Shown in pieces: positions 47,117 to 57,136 of a DNA stretch of 64,000 nt (within the stretch, counting starts at the first letter, position 1; each line of letters starts with the position of its first letter). The notes beneath the pieces are model-generated. The model did not search any database. It saw nothing but the letters and a program-made list of their open reading frames with translations, and was not told the origin of the DNA. The stretch covers positions 2,232,001 to 2,296,000 of the forward strand of contig NZ_CP093310.2 in the NCBI RefSeq assembly GCF_022631235.3, in the 5' to 3' direction. This stretch comes from Psychrobacter raelei (lineage in GTDB: Bacteria; Pseudomonadota; Gammaproteobacteria; Pseudomonadales; Moraxellaceae). The position numbers were made by a program, and so were the translations under genes.

Positions 47117-47464
47117 TTAATAAACACAAAACTCTACCGTATGAAAGCCTGAGCCTACTACTCTGATGGTATGTTCACCCTTATTGTGAGTGACATAGCG
47201 ATAATCATACTCGCCTTGATCAGGCAAAATTTTGCCTTTACTGTCTCTAACTGAGCGAACATCAGCGTCAGTATTAATCACCAACTCTTGATTGGCGCCC
47301 AAAAAGATCTTAAATAAACGCGTATTTTGTAAGCTACCGGTATAACTGCCACAATAGCTGCCTTTGGCAAAAGTCACCTGAGTAGTGGGCAATGCTTGCG
47401 CGGCCACAGACAGTGACACCGCCAAAGCTAATACGCTGCCTTTGATAAACCATTTTGATTTCAT
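47117..47464 (-). CDS. Unrecognised small secreted protein, paralogue A
   Basis: A 115-residue secreted protein: signal peptide ending AAQA-LP, then a mature domain of about 90 residues with the opening ALPTTQVTFAKGSYCGSYTG and the closing VEFCVY, two cysteines that probably bond. The ATG at 47464 follows GGGAG and is preferred over a GTG at 47488. It is closely related to the gene just upstream (47.6-48 kb). The fold looks all-beta with a repeated VTDSKG/VRDSKGKIL stretch; no family is recognised. Confidence 0.78.
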   Translation of the reverse strand: MKSKWFIKGSVLALAVSLSVAAQALPTTQVTFAKGSYCGSYTGSLQNTRLFKIFLGANQELVINTDADVRSVRDSKGKILPDQGEYDYRYVTHNKGEHTIRVVGSGFHTVEFCVY

Positions 47465-47612
47465 AGTGCCATACTCCCTGTCGCCCACTATAGTTTGATA
47501 AAATGCTGTGAAACTTTTTAAACAGTTAATTTCAGTCCTTTATATTAATTAATATAGCACTCAAGTTAGGGGCACACAATGGTTAACTGTCTTTTTTCAA
47601 AGGCGCTGTACT

Positions 47613-47960
47613 TTATTGCAACACACAAAATTCTACTTGGCTTTCAACGCGGCCAACCAGCTTAATAGTATGTGTACCAGAGCTCTTAGCAACGTAACGA
47701 TAATTGGCACCGCCTTCATCATTAAGCAGCCGCCCTTTGCTATCGGTCACACTTTGTACATGACCATCGGTCTTCACAACTAGCGTCTGGTTAGCCGTCA
47801 TTTCAACACTAAACATTCGGCCTGTGGTTAAATCACCTTGATACTGTCCACAATCACTGCCTTTGGCAAAAATCACTTCACTGGTGGGCAACGCTTGAGC
47901 AGGCAGTGCCATTAACATAGCACTCACCCAGCACACTTGAGTGCTGATTTTTTTGATCAT
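47613..47960 (-). CDS. Unrecognised small secreted protein, paralogue B
   Basis: Also 115 residues from the ATG at 47960 (a GTG at 47966 is the alternative). Signal peptide ending PAQA-LP, then ALPTSEVIFAKGSDCGQYQG and VEFCVLQ at the end. It shares with paralogue A the order ALPT-V-FAKGS-CG-Y-G, a DSKG stretch, YRYV and the terminal VEFCV, so the two are tandem duplicates. The gap of 148 bases has no terminator, so both may be on one mRNA. Confidence 0.78.
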   Translation of the reverse strand: MIKKISTQVCWVSAMLMALPAQALPTSEVIFAKGSDCGQYQGDLTTGRMFSVEMTANQTLVVKTDGHVQSVTDSKGRLLNDEGGANYRYVAKSSGTHTIKLVGRVESQVEFCVLQ

Positions 47961-48093
47961 AATCACAAATTCACTGTATACGGATTAAAACAATTGACGC
48001 GTAGGCCACAGGCGCAAAACTGTAACATTATCAATGCACAATGACAAGGTTGGCTAGCCGTTAGCTGTTATTAATGGCATCCGTCTTTTAGCC

Positions 48094-49074
48094 TTACATC
48101 CACCCAAGCCCACGTAAAATGGCCGCCCCTATTGCCATCCCAAACAAGGAGAAGACAGTGGTAAAAGCTAGGATATTGGCAGCAAGCACTTCATTGCCTC
48201 CCATAGCCTTGGCCATGACATAGCTGGCTGCGGCTGTCGGTGATGCAACCATCAAAAATAAAACACCTAAGTGCACCCCAGTGAGCCCAAACGCAAGTCC
48301 TACCAATACTGCTAAGACAGGTGCGATAACAATACGGCCCACACTGGCCTGCATAGATAGCCCAGATAAGGCAAGCATAGAGCGCATATCAATAGTGGCA
48401 CCAGCACAAATCAGTGCCAAAGGCAGAGATAATGCAGCCAGAAGTGAGCCGGTCTGAGTCACCACATTGGGTAGTTGAGGAAGGTTTAAAGAGGCAGCCA
48501 AAGCTTTGTAAGCAAAGGCGGCCAATAAGGAGAGAATTAATGGATTGGTAACTATTTTTTTACCCAGCATAAGGGCGTAGCCACGCTGACGGGCTTGCGG
48601 CTTTGATTCGCCTGTTGGGGTACGGGTTAAAGTAATCACTGCAAGCACGTTAAATACCAGAGTAATCACCCCCATATAAACAGCACCGATACTCAGCCCC
48701 TCATTGCCATAAGCGTTGGCCACTGTGGCCAAGCCAATAATGGCCATGTTACTGCGAAAGACGCCTTGGACGAATACACCTTTATCTTCATTACGCTCAA
48801 TAAAGTACTTAGCATAAATTTCTGAGCCAAAAAATAACACTAACGTCACCAGCAGACCTGCCGCAATTAGGTTTAACTGCTCAGCAAAGTCCACCTTACT
48901 TTTTATGACGCTAAAAAACAGCAAACAAGGCAAAGCATAGTTAAATACCAGCTTTGAGGCTTGATCAATAAAGGCTTTACTAATTTGACCCTGTTTATAC
49001 ATAAAAAAGCCCAACCCCATCAGTATCAGGTTGGGCAGTACAATATTTAAAGCAAAGACAATGGCGTCAATCAT
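48094..49074 (-). CDS. AEC family permease
   Basis: Inner-membrane transporter of 326 aa with about ten helices in two similar halves, typical of the auxin efflux carrier family. Bacterial members move malonate, malate or other small acids. Visible hallmarks are LPNLILMGLGFFMYKQG at the start, NYALPCLLFF, and LALICAGATIDMRSM in the second half. Substrate cannot be inferred from neighbours. Confidence 0.9.
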   Translation of the reverse strand: MIDAIVFALNIVLPNLILMGLGFFMYKQGQISKAFIDQASKLVFNYALPCLLFFSVIKSKVDFAEQLNLIAAGLLVTLVLFFGSEIYAKYFIERNEDKGVFVQGVFRSNMAIIGLATVANAYGNEGLSIGAVYMGVITLVFNVLAVITLTRTPTGESKPQARQRGYALMLGKKIVTNPLILSLLAAFAYKALAASLNLPQLPNVVTQTGSLLAALSLPLALICAGATIDMRSMLALSGLSMQASVGRIVIAPVLAVLVGLAFGLTGVHLGVLFLMVASPTAAASYVMAKAMGGNEVLAANILAFTTVFSLFGMAIGAAILRGLGWM

Positions 49075-49207
49075 GGCTCTCTCAAAGCTTGGTTATAGCT
49101 AGCGGTTGAGTTCATCATAATTGCCGCACAATTTTTTGTCTAGCACTTAGCACTAAGTAAGCCTAGGCGCTAAGTGAGCCTCGCCAGTGCTCAGTGCGAC
49201 TAGGCTA

Positions 49208-51136
49208 CTAGATATCTAACGCCGCTTTGGCTTTTTTCTGTTTTTTCAACGTCATACCCAAAAGCTGAATGGCAGCTGGGGTAACCCCGCTGATGCGGCT
49301 GGCCTGGGCCAAAGTTGCCGGACGAATATCATTGAGCTTTTGTACAATCTCATTGGACAGACCTGATACCGCTTTATAATCAAAATCAGCAGGCAGCTGC
49401 GTATTCTCTAAGCGCTTCATCTGATCAATGTCTTCTTGCTGACGATCGATATAGCCTGCATATTTGACTGAGATTTCAATCTGTTCACCCACATCAGCCG
49501 CCACTTGTGCACCCGTGACCGCAGCGATGTCGTTAAAGCCCACATTGGGACGCTTTAATAAGTCATAAGCGGTGGCCTCTTTTGACAACACTTCACCGGT
49601 TTGCTCAGTGAATTTTTTGCCAAGCTCGTTGTGCGGTGTGGCCCACAAGTCTTTTAGACGCGCAGATTCAGTGGCCATCGATTCCATTTTTTGCTGATAA
49701 GCCTGCCAGCGGGTGTCATCCACTAAGCCAAGCTTGCGACCAATTTCAGTCAAACGCTGATCGGCATTGTCTTCACGCAGCAATAGGCGGTATTCGGCGC
49801 GGCTGGTGAACATACGATACGGCTCTTTTGTCCCGTGGGTAATTAAGTCATCGACCAACACGCCCAGATACGCTTGGTCACGGCGTGGTGTCCAGCTGTC
49901 CATTACTGGATTGTCTTGGGTAGATAAGGCGGCGTTGACCCCGGCCAATAACCCCTGCACGCCAGCTTCTTCATAGCCTGTGGTACCATTAATTTGACCG
50001 GCAAAGTATAAGCTATCAATAGACTTGGTTTCTAACGTGGGCTTAAGATTTTGCGGATTAAAGTAATCATACTCGATGGCATAGCCTGGGCGAGTAATAT
50101 GTGCATTCTCTAGACCGGCCATGGTACGAATAAACTCAAGCTGCACGTCAAAGGGCAGACTGGTTGAGATACCATTTGGGTATAGCTCATGGGTGGTCAA
50201 GCCTTCTGGCTCAATAAAAATCTGATGGCTATTTTTGTCCGCAAAACGGTGGATTTTATCCTCAATGGAGGGACAATAGCGCGGACCTACCCCTTCAATA
50301 GTACCTGAAAACAGAGGTGAGCGGTCTAGATGCTTACGGATAATGTCGTGCGTCTTTTCATTGGTATGGGTGATAAAGCAGTTCACCTGCTCAGGATGCA
50401 TATCCACATTACCCATAAAGCTCATGACAGGTAGCGGCGTATCCCCTGGCTGCGTCTGCATCACACTGAAGTCTACCGTGCGTGCATCGATACGCGCAGG
50501 TGTCCCTGTCTTTAATCGCCCCACAGGCAGCTTTAATTCACGCAAACGCTCAGCCAATTTGATTGAGGGCTGGTCGCCGGCACGTCCGCCTTTAGAGTTA
50601 TCTAAGCCAATGTGGATCACACCGCCTAAGAAAGTGCCTGACGTCAGCACCACTGTCTTGGTTCGAAAGATAATACCCGTCGCCGTTACTACCGCACAGG
50701 CTTTGCCATTTTCGACCAAAATATCATCAGCGCCTTGCTGAAATAAATCTAAGTTAGGCTGATTTTCTAGCGTATGGCGAATGGCGGCTTTGTACAAAAT
50801 ACGATCGGCTTGAGCTCGGGTGGCACGCACTGCAGCCCCTTTACGGCTGTTTAATACCCGAAACTGGATACCTGCCTTATCAGTGGCCAAAGCCATAGCG
50901 CCGCCTAACGCATCAATCTCACGTACCAAGTGCGATTTGCCAATACCCCCAATGGCTGGGTTACAGCTCATCTGTCCTAATGTCTCAATATTATGGGTCA
51001 GCAATAGCGTTTGTGCGCCCATACGCGCAGCCGCCAATGCTGCTTCGGTACCGGCATGTCCCCCACCAATGACAACAACGTCATAGGCCTTAGGATAAGT
51101 GATACCAGCGGTATTCGATGTGGAAGTAGATGACAT
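49208..51136 (-). CDS. mnmG: tRNA uridine-5-carboxymethylaminomethyl modification enzyme MnmG (GidA)
   Basis: FAD-dependent partner of MnmE; modifies the wobble uridine 34 of several tRNAs. The FAD site [19 protein letters not shown], the [12 protein letters not shown] stretch with a catalytic cysteine, [11 protein letters not shown], and the C-terminal helical domain ending [13 protein letters not shown] are diagnostic. At 642 aa it is near the usual 630. In many gamma-proteobacteria mnmG borders oriC; here no DnaA box is next to it. The leader has two hairpins. Confidence 0.97.
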   Translation of the reverse strand: MSSTSTSNTAGITYPKAYDVVVIGGGHAGTEAALAAARMGAQTLLLTHNIETLGQMSCNPAIGGIGKSHLVREIDALGGAMALATDKAGIQFRVLNSRKGAAVRATRAQADRILYKAAIRHTLENQPNLDLFQQGADDILVENGKACAVVTATGIIFRTKTVVLTSGTFLGGVIHIGLDNSKGGRAGDQPSIKLAERLRELKLPVGRLKTGTPARIDARTVDFSVMQTQPGDTPLPVMSFMGNVDMHPEQVNCFITHTNEKTHDIIRKHLDRSPLFSGTIEGVGPRYCPSIEDKIHRFADKNSHQIFIEPEGLTTHELYPNGISTSLPFDVQLEFIRTMAGLENAHITRPGYAIEYDYFNPQNLKPTLETKSIDSLYFAGQINGTTGYEEAGVQGLLAGVNAALSTQDNPVMDSWTPRRDQAYLGVLVDDLITHGTKEPYRMFTSRAEYRLLLREDNADQRLTEIGRKLGLVDDTRWQAYQQKMESMATESARLKDLWATPHNELGKKFTEQTGEVLSKEATAYDLLKRPNVGFNDIAAVTGAQVAADVGEQIEISVKYAGYIDRQQEDIDQMKRLENTQLPADFDYKAVSGLSNEIVQKLNDIRPATLAQASRISGVTPAAIQLLGMTLKKQKKAKAALDI

Positions 51137-51148
51137 AAACGCCTCGCC

Positions 51149-51164
51149 TGCTGTTTAACCAGCA
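51149..51164 (-). other. Small hairpin just upstream of mnmG
   Basis: TGCTG / CAGCA stem with a 6-base loop, 13 bases from the mnmG start; it could occlude or shape the ribosome binding region. Confidence 0.4.
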
Positions 51165-51179
51165 CATTACTAAAAGGGA

Positions 51180-51223
51180 GGGTCTTTTTGATTCGCTATA
51201 ACACTGCCCTCATCAAAAGACCC
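51180..51223 (-). promoter_or_regulatory. Hairpin in the mnmG leader, possible attenuator
   Basis: On the minus strand GGGTCTTTTGAT pairs with ATCAAAAAGACCC (one bulge) around a 19-base loop and is followed by TCCCTTTT. The shape is that of a weak intrinsic terminator 43 bases before mnmG. Confidence 0.4.
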
Positions 51224-51633
51224 ACTAATCGGGAAAGACACTCGGGTGGCAGTCGCCACAAAAGCTCAAACTTACTAAAAATAGGGTAACGGATAATTAT
51301 AGCAAAATTCAGCCACCAGCTGTAGTGAAACCAAAGCCACTATACAATTAGGGTTATGACGGTATGGGTTATCACTATTGATACTGTATTGATATAGGCG
51401 TCAGCAGAACATCCATCTGCTAAAACCGCGCAAAATACCATCATCGCGTGCCAACAATAAAGATTGGGTAATAAAAGTTCACATTATAGGCATATGACAA
51501 CGGTGCCAATAACGCTACCCTATGCTATCTATAGCTATAATAATTAAAATCAACCCCATACTAATGATTTTATTGCTCTATTGAACAGCCTATAGGTTAT
51601 AACACCTTTTTAAACCGATAACTTGAGGACTGC

Positions 51634-53226
51634 ATGAAAACTGATTTTTTAACCCATTGCCCAGCAACCGGCCATCACACTTCATCAAATTCACACCCAA
51701 CCCTTGCCTCATCACCCCAAGCCTCACCTCATGCGGGTATCAAGCGCCTCAAGCTGAGCGTATTGGCGGCAATGACCATCACAGCGCTGGCCGCTTGCAG
51801 TAGCTTACCGGCAGCCCAAAGTGACACAGATAACAAGGCTGCCCGTCCCGCTGTATCCTCAGCGGACACACACTTTGCTGATGATGATAGCCGTCATGAA
51901 TATCAACTAGATAATGGGTTAAAAGTCATCATTAAAGAGGACCACAGAGCGCCGGTTGCCATGACTCAAATTTGGTATGGTGTGGGGTCAACCGATGAGC
52001 CTAAGGACAAAGGCGGTATCTCACATCTGCTTGAACACATGATGTTTAAAGGTACCAAAAAAGTCTCAGGTGCCGACTTTGATCGCTTAATTGCCAAGTT
52101 TGGCGGCGATCATAATGCCTTTACCAGCTATGACTACACCGGCTACTATGAGATGTTTCCAGTAAATCGCCTTGATTTGGCATTAGAGCTTGAGTCTGAT
52201 CGCATGGTGAATCTGCGCTTTGACAGTGATGAATTTGTCCAAGAATTTGCCCAAGAGCGCAACGTGGTGATGGAGGAGCGCCGCCAACGTACCGATGACA
52301 ATCCTTTGGCGCGCGCCTTTGAAAAGTTTCGCAAAATGGCCCTGCCTGATAGCCCCAAAGGCGAGTCCGTCATTGGCCCGATGGATGAGATTGCCAATAC
52401 CGATATCAAAGACTTACAACAGTGGTATGACACCTGGTATGCCCCAAACAACGCCACCTTGGTTATCGTGGGTGATGTCAATCCTAAAGAGACCCTAAAA
52501 AAAGTTGAGCATTATTTTGGGTCGATCAAGCACAAACCCATTCCTCAGCGTCCCTCAGTACAGCAGCAAGCTTTTCGCGGATATCAGCAGCAGACTGTAA
52601 AAGAAACGGTCAATGTTCCCACCTTAATTATGGCATTTAATGTGCCCACTCTGCCCAGCGCCATAACCGCTAACAGCTCTGATAAAGAGGTCTATGAGCT
52701 GTTAATGCTGCAATATATTATGGATGGCGGCTATGCTGCACGCTTCGAAAAAAACTTAGTGCGCAAGCAAGGTTTACTGGCCTCAGTGGTGGCTTATTAT
52801 GATGCTTATGAACGGGGTGATGGGCTGTTTATGGTGCAAGCCACTCCTCGTGAGGGAGTAAGCTTGGCTCAAGCACAAAAAGCAATTATAGATGAGATGG
52901 ATACATTAAAAACCCAGACCATCAGCAAGCAAGAACTTGAGCGGGCTCGCAACAACGCAATAAATGGTTTTGTGTTCTCGCAAGACAGTATGGCCGGTCA
53001 AGCCAATATGATAGGCAGCTTACAAGTACGCGGTTTGGATGATCGTTTGGTCACCACTTTACCTGATAAGTTGGCCAAAGTAACCAGCGCAGATGTCAAT
53101 GCAGCTGCAAGCAAATATTTAGTTAATAATAACTTAAATGTGATGTATGTAGAGCCTGCTGAGACACGTAGCGGCCTGCCTGCCTCTAATTCTATGCCAG
53201 ATCAGCCCATGCCAGCTAAACCATAA
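51634..53226 (+). CDS. M16 family zinc metallopeptidase, active subunit (lipoprotein)
   Basis: Processing-peptidase-like protein with the inverted zinc motif HLLEH (His131, Glu134, His135) and a distal glutamate in the LELESDRM stretch. A long N-terminal region of about 35 residues precedes a lipobox LAAC (Cys55), so it is predicted to be a periplasm-facing lipoprotein. At 530 aa it has two M16 half domains. The downstream gene encodes the partner without the zinc motif. Active/inactive M16 pairs often form heterodimers; the substrate is unknown. Confidence 0.92.
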   Translation: MKTDFLTHCPATGHHTSSNSHPTLASSPQASPHAGIKRLKLSVLAAMTITALAACSSLPAAQSDTDNKAARPAVSSADTHFADDDSRHEYQLDNGLKVIIKEDHRAPVAMTQIWYGVGSTDEPKDKGGISHLLEHMMFKGTKKVSGADFDRLIAKFGGDHNAFTSYDYTGYYEMFPVNRLDLALELESDRMVNLRFDSDEFVQEFAQERNVVMEERRQRTDDNPLARAFEKFRKMALPDSPKGESVIGPMDEIANTDIKDLQQWYDTWYAPNNATLVIVGDVNPKETLKKVEHYFGSIKHKPIPQRPSVQQQAFRGYQQQTVKETVNVPTLIMAFNVPTLPSAITANSSDKEVYELLMLQYIMDGGYAARFEKNLVRKQGLLASVVAYYDAYERGDGLFMVQATPREGVSLAQAQKAIIDEMDTLKTQTISKQELERARNNAINGFVFSQDSMAGQANMIGSLQVRGLDDRLVTTLPDKLAKVTSADVNAAASKYLVNNNLNVMYVEPAETRSGLPASNSMPDQPMPAKP

Positions 53227-53324
53227 AACCGCTAATTATGCGCCAATAAATGCCAGACCAATTGCCATTGACCACCAATAAAACACCCTTTTTAAAAATA
53301 TAAAACCTAATTACGGATTTTGTT

Positions 53325-54839
53325 ATGAAAGCACATGTGCCGCCTTTTTTATCTGTTAAACCGGCTTTACTTACCACCGCCTTGTTGGCCACATTCACCA
53401 TGGGCGCCGCTTCTGCTCAAGCTGCCACAGAGATGCCCAGCGGTGAGCATGCCAGCGCTGATGTGGACATCACGCAGCCAATCAAAGCCATCGATAAGCT
53501 TGAGAGCTTAAAAAACGAGCAAAAGCTTAGCCTATCCATTCCCAAGTTTCAGCACTTCACCACCAGTAACGGTGTCCCTGTGATATTCGTCCAGACCAAG
53601 CAGCTGCCCATTGTCGATGTGGATTTGCGCTTTAACGCAGGCAGTGCCCGTGATGAGAGTATTCGCAAACAAGGCTTTGGGCTGGCCAGCATGGTCGCCG
53701 ACTTACTCACCAAAGGCACCAAAGATCTTGATGAGACGGCATTCGCTGAAGCGACTGAGCAGCTTGGGATTGAGCTATCCAGCGCCGCTTACAAAGACCA
53801 ATTTGTGGTAAATTTGCGCAGCTTATCTGACGCTGAGCATCTAGACCCTGCCTTGTCCTTGATGAGCAGTATCATCACCCAGCCGCGCTTTGATGCGCAA
53901 GTGCTCGAGCGCAGTAAGGCCCAGCAAGTACTGGCGCTCAAACAAATGATGCAAAACCCCTCCTATTTAGCCAGTACCACCTTTAGCCAGACCCTGTACG
54001 GCTCGCATCCTTATGCCCACTCCCCTTATGGCACGCAGCAAAGCATTCCTGCTTTGACCCGTAATGATTTACAGAAGTTTCATGACACCTACTTTGTGGC
54101 GCAAAACGCCACTTTAAGTCTTACTGGAGATCTAAGCTTATCGCAGGCAAAACAGGCAGCAGAAGCCATTACCCAAGCACTGCCTCAAGGTAAGCCGGCG
54201 CCCAAATTACCCAATCCTACCCCCATTAAACAAAGCAAGTGGGTGCATGTCGATTATGACAGCGACCAAACCTCAGTGATGATCGGTCAACAAGGCTATC
54301 GCATAGACCCTAGTGCCAAGGGCATACAGCGTGGCACTGACTTTAGTATAGGTAATGAAGTGCTCGCCGGTAGTGGCTTTAGCTCACGCCTCATGGGTAA
54401 AGTGCGCAAGGAGCTTGGTTATACCTATGGTATTTATGGCAGTATGACCCCGATGCAAGCACCAGGCCCTTATACCATCCGTTTCTCAACCCGCAATGAA
54501 AAAGCCGATGAGGCCATCGCCGCCACATTACAGACGGTCAATGACACCTTAAAACAAGGCATCACCGCTCAAGAATTTAAACTGACCCAAGAGAGTCTGA
54601 TTAACAGCTATCCGATGGGCTTTGCCAGTAATGCCGGTATCAACGGTATGCTGGGTGTGCTTAATTTTAATAAGCTGCCTGACTCGTATATTACTGACTA
54701 CATCAATAGAGTCGAAGGTGCACGTATCGACCAGGTCAATACTGCCCTACGTGACACCCTGACCCCAGATAAATTTATCATCGTCACTGTGGGCAAGCCC
54801 GACATTGCAAAAAACTCACAACTACAAAAGCTTAAGTAA
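53325..54839 (+). CDS. M16 family peptidase-like protein, inactive partner
   Basis: A 504-residue secreted protein with a signal peptide (cleavage near ASAQA-AT, about residue 33). The M16 fold is clear, but at the place of the zinc motif the sequence reads LASMVADLLTKGT with no histidines. The C-terminal half keeps the RLMGKVRKELGYTYGIYG substrate-binding Arg/Tyr region, typical of the non-catalytic partner. It starts 98 bases after the active subunit and ends at a strong terminator, so the two form an operon. Confidence 0.92.
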   Translation: MKAHVPPFLSVKPALLTTALLATFTMGAASAQAATEMPSGEHASADVDITQPIKAIDKLESLKNEQKLSLSIPKFQHFTTSNGVPVIFVQTKQLPIVDVDLRFNAGSARDESIRKQGFGLASMVADLLTKGTKDLDETAFAEATEQLGIELSSAAYKDQFVVNLRSLSDAEHLDPALSLMSSIITQPRFDAQVLERSKAQQVLALKQMMQNPSYLASTTFSQTLYGSHPYAHSPYGTQQSIPALTRNDLQKFHDTYFVAQNATLSLTGDLSLSQAKQAAEAITQALPQGKPAPKLPNPTPIKQSKWVHVDYDSDQTSVMIGQQGYRIDPSAKGIQRGTDFSIGNEVLAGSGFSSRLMGKVRKELGYTYGIYGSMTPMQAPGPYTIRFSTRNEKADEAIAATLQTVNDTLKQGITAQEFKLTQESLINSYPMGFASNAGINGMLGVLNFNKLPDSYITDYINRVEGARIDQVNTALRDTLTPDKFIIVTVGKPDIAKNSQLQKLK

Positions 54840-54879
54840 AGTACTGCCTTTTATTGGCGCTCTTTATATGTCTAAGCGC

Positions 54880-54917
54880 AAAAAAAAGACACCCGCTTTA
54901 CGTGGGTGTCTTTTTTT
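54880..54917. terminator. Bidirectional terminator after the M16 pair
   Basis: Stem AAAAAAGACACCC / GGGTGTCTTTTTT with a 9-base loop; it also serves the convergent pseudogene. Confidence 0.9.
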
Positions 54918-54975
54918 GTGGGGAGGCTGCTTAAATTGTTAGGTTCAGACGGTCAATCCAGTAAAGGGTTTATGG

Positions 54976-55592
54976 CTACTGAAGATTAATAGTCACCTCA
55001 CCTTGCTGCTGATCTAACGGATAAGCCATGCCTGCAAACTTCAATCGAACCACATATTTGTCAGCTTGTTCCACAAGCACCGCACCATTATCGAAATCAT
55101 GCTGCATAGGAGAAATCAAATAGGCTTTGATGCTTCTAGGCTCAGTATGTACGGAAAGAGTTTGACCTTTGTCAGGATATAAATAGTAGTCACAAGAGTT
55201 GCTGGCTGATGCGTTGAAATCTCGCTCAATCTGGACCGCATCAAGTTCAGATTCGACAAGCTTTGGGCAGAGATCTTTGTCTCCTTGACCATACTCTCCT
55301 TGACCATACTTAGTAGAAAGCTTGGTTCTATCAGCACCAATAGGCTCAGGCAGATTGTGCAGCGAGAAGCTGTCTTGATGAGATAGATTTGCCTCGTCAC
55401 CGATCAATTCAATTTTTTGACTAAATGCAAACCAATAGGAGTGATAGCAGGCAAGCCGGTATCCGTAATGTCTCGCCACTCTTCGGCCTTGGTCTGACTA
55501 AACAAAGTATCTGTCGGTTTGCAAGCAACGATAGGCGTTGCCATTATAAAACAGCTTAACACTGCCAGATACGATGATGATGTTATTTTCAA
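54976..55592 (-). pseudogene. Frameshifted lipoprotein gene, family unknown
   Basis: The first part (55592 to 55404) begins at a TTG preceded by GAGG, has a signal peptide with lipobox IVAC, and reads to GLHLVKKLN then stop. The rest (to 54976) continues in the -1 frame as KIELIGDEANLSH and onward. The break is at an A6 run on the coding strand (55418-55413); seven A would give one open frame of about 205 residues. A -1 ribosomal slip or slippery transcription at the same run could also restore it. No homologous family is recognised. A 15-base tandem repeat lies inside. Confidence 0.7.
55280..55309 (-). repeat. 15-bp perfect tandem duplication
   Basis: Two copies of TCTCCTTGACCATAC in the frameshifted gene, encoding YGQGE and YGQGD in sequence. 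The copy number change keeps frame. Confidence 0.85.
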
Positions 55593-55900
55593 TGCTTATG
55601 CCTCAAATGGTGTCTACCCTCTATACCGCTCATGAATAATTATTACTTTCGTTCACCCAGCGCTAAGCGCTGTTAATTATGCAAAAAGCATGAACCTAAA
55701 GTTCATCCGGCAAACCGAGGCTAATTATCATACACAAAGAAGTGTGGCGTAGAGAGTATTCAAGAAATTGACAGAGGATAATATTAAGCCCTGATACAAG
55801 TGTTAACTCATTTGTTAAGATAGGGCTTAAGACCAGGACCGTACATATTATACACCATTTTTACATAAGTAATAAGAATATTATCAATATTCCGGTTGAC
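55593..55900. other. Gap between the frameshifted gene and the M15-like peptidase gene
   Basis: 308 bases, AT-rich; no gene, promoter pair or terminator identified. Confidence 0.4.
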
Positions 55901-56725
55901 TTAATTTATATAGCGGCAATAAGAGTTAGGGTCTGAGTACTGAGCGCCCCAGGTACGATAGCCTTGGGTATCTAGATGTATGGCGCCTGTGGAATATAAC
56001 CCCAAACCAAAGTTATAGGCCTCACCTTGACTTGACCAAAACTGACACAGTTTATCTTGCATACCGCTCTTATACCAAGGCTGCGACTCATACTCAGGCA
56101 CCCAGATATCAATGGCGCCATTGGTCATGTGTTTACTGGCCCCTGCTCCGCCAGCACAAGCATTTAAGCCAGGTGAACGATAAGTGGAGCGAATCTCAGC
56201 GGTGGCTGGAATGACCCCTTGTTTTTTGAGCTGATCATATAGCCGTAGGGTCGGTATCATATTCGACCACAGCTCACGCGGCGGTAACTGATACTGCTCA
56301 TATCCACATTTTTCCCAGCTGCGCGCTGTGGTCAATAACTGATCAAGCGGTGGCACACTATTGCTACCCACATAACCGGCTAAGTATCGCTGGTATTGCC
56401 CCACATCACCTGCCCGATAAGAGGCGCTATTTAACCACTGGGTGAAGCTGTAATTTTGTTCACCAAATCCAGTATTATAATTAGGCTGATTGGGATAATG
56501 ATTGGTATTGGCTGGACGAATGGTGGTGCTTTGCTCAATAGTCAGCTCTTTAGTGCGAATAAGATTGCCTAGCGCATCGGTTTGGGTATTACCAGCACTC
56601 ACGGGCCTGATTTTTCTTTGCTCATTAATGCTTGCGCCTGAGGTCTCAGCCATACTCGTACAGCTGGTGGCTAATAAGAGGGCGGCAGCGGTTACACCTA
56701 GCGGGAATTTTAAGGGGCTGTTCAT
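55901..56725 (-). CDS. M15-like zinc D,D-peptidase
   Basis: A 274-residue exported protein. The C-terminal part has RSTYRSP, SKHMTNGAIDIWVPE and GAIHLDTQG: His199, Asp206 and His250 match the zinc ligands of M15 peptidases, which cut D-Ala-containing peptide bonds in peptidoglycan. The N-terminal half is family-specific, with a hydrophobic signal and Cys22 (ATSC) that may be lipidated. The assignment is by motif pattern; substrate not proven. It is divergent from rodA. Confidence 0.8.
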   Translation of the reverse strand: MNSPLKFPLGVTAAALLLATSCTSMAETSGASINEQRKIRPVSAGNTQTDALGNLIRTKELTIEQSTTIRPANTNHYPNQPNYNTGFGEQNYSFTQWLNSASYRAGDVGQYQRYLAGYVGSNSVPPLDQLLTTARSWEKCGYEQYQLPPRELWSNMIPTLRLYDQLKKQGVIPATAEIRSTYRSPGLNACAGGAGASKHMTNGAIDIWVPEYESQPWYKSGMQDKLCQFWSSQGEAYNFGLGLYSTGAIHLDTQGYRTWGAQYSDPNSYCRYIN

Positions 56726-57136
56726 AGTGGTGCGGTATCCAGTAAAGGTTGTATCAAACTTAAGATAAATTAATCAAGGTTTTAATTGATAGCACGTTGC
56801 AATTTATAGCAGGTTAATCGATCTGTCGTTACTTAATTGTTATGTCAGATTAGCGCGCATCGGCAGCTGTGCTTATAAGAAGCAGGTTTGCTCATCATAC
56901 AAAAAATTAGAGATAAAGTTGGTACATTGATACTATCAAATTTGCCATAGTCACGCTAAACTATAGCGTCCCACTTCTTACCAAACTATTGCTCGTGTTT
57001 AGATTATTTGCTATTGAGCTGTCAGGTTTGTCAAAAACGCAGCAACACTAGATAATTGATGGCTTAATTGAGTGGTTTAACTCAATATCGCTACGATGCA
57101 CGCCCCCTTTACTAACTTCAGTAAAAAAACCGCCCT
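56726..57136. other. Divergent region between M15-like peptidase gene and rodA
   Basis: 411 bases. It has ATCAA-N8-TTGAT at 56773-56790 and a perfect inverted repeat ACGCTA-N5-TAGCGT at 56953-56969. These could be operators for either gene, but no promoter is certain. Confidence 0.45.

Larger units (their letters stand above)
51137..51633. other. Divergent region between mnmG and the M16 protease pair
   Basis: 497 bases. On the mnmG side are two hairpins (51149-51164 and 51180-51223). The rest is AT-rich without a recognised site. No DnaA box is present. Confidence 0.5.

Noticed and set aside
49208-51633. oriC next to mnmG, as in E. coli
   Set aside because: No TTATCCACA-type box or AT-rich 13-mer array is present within 500 bases upstream of mnmG. 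The DnaA boxes lie 23 kb away.
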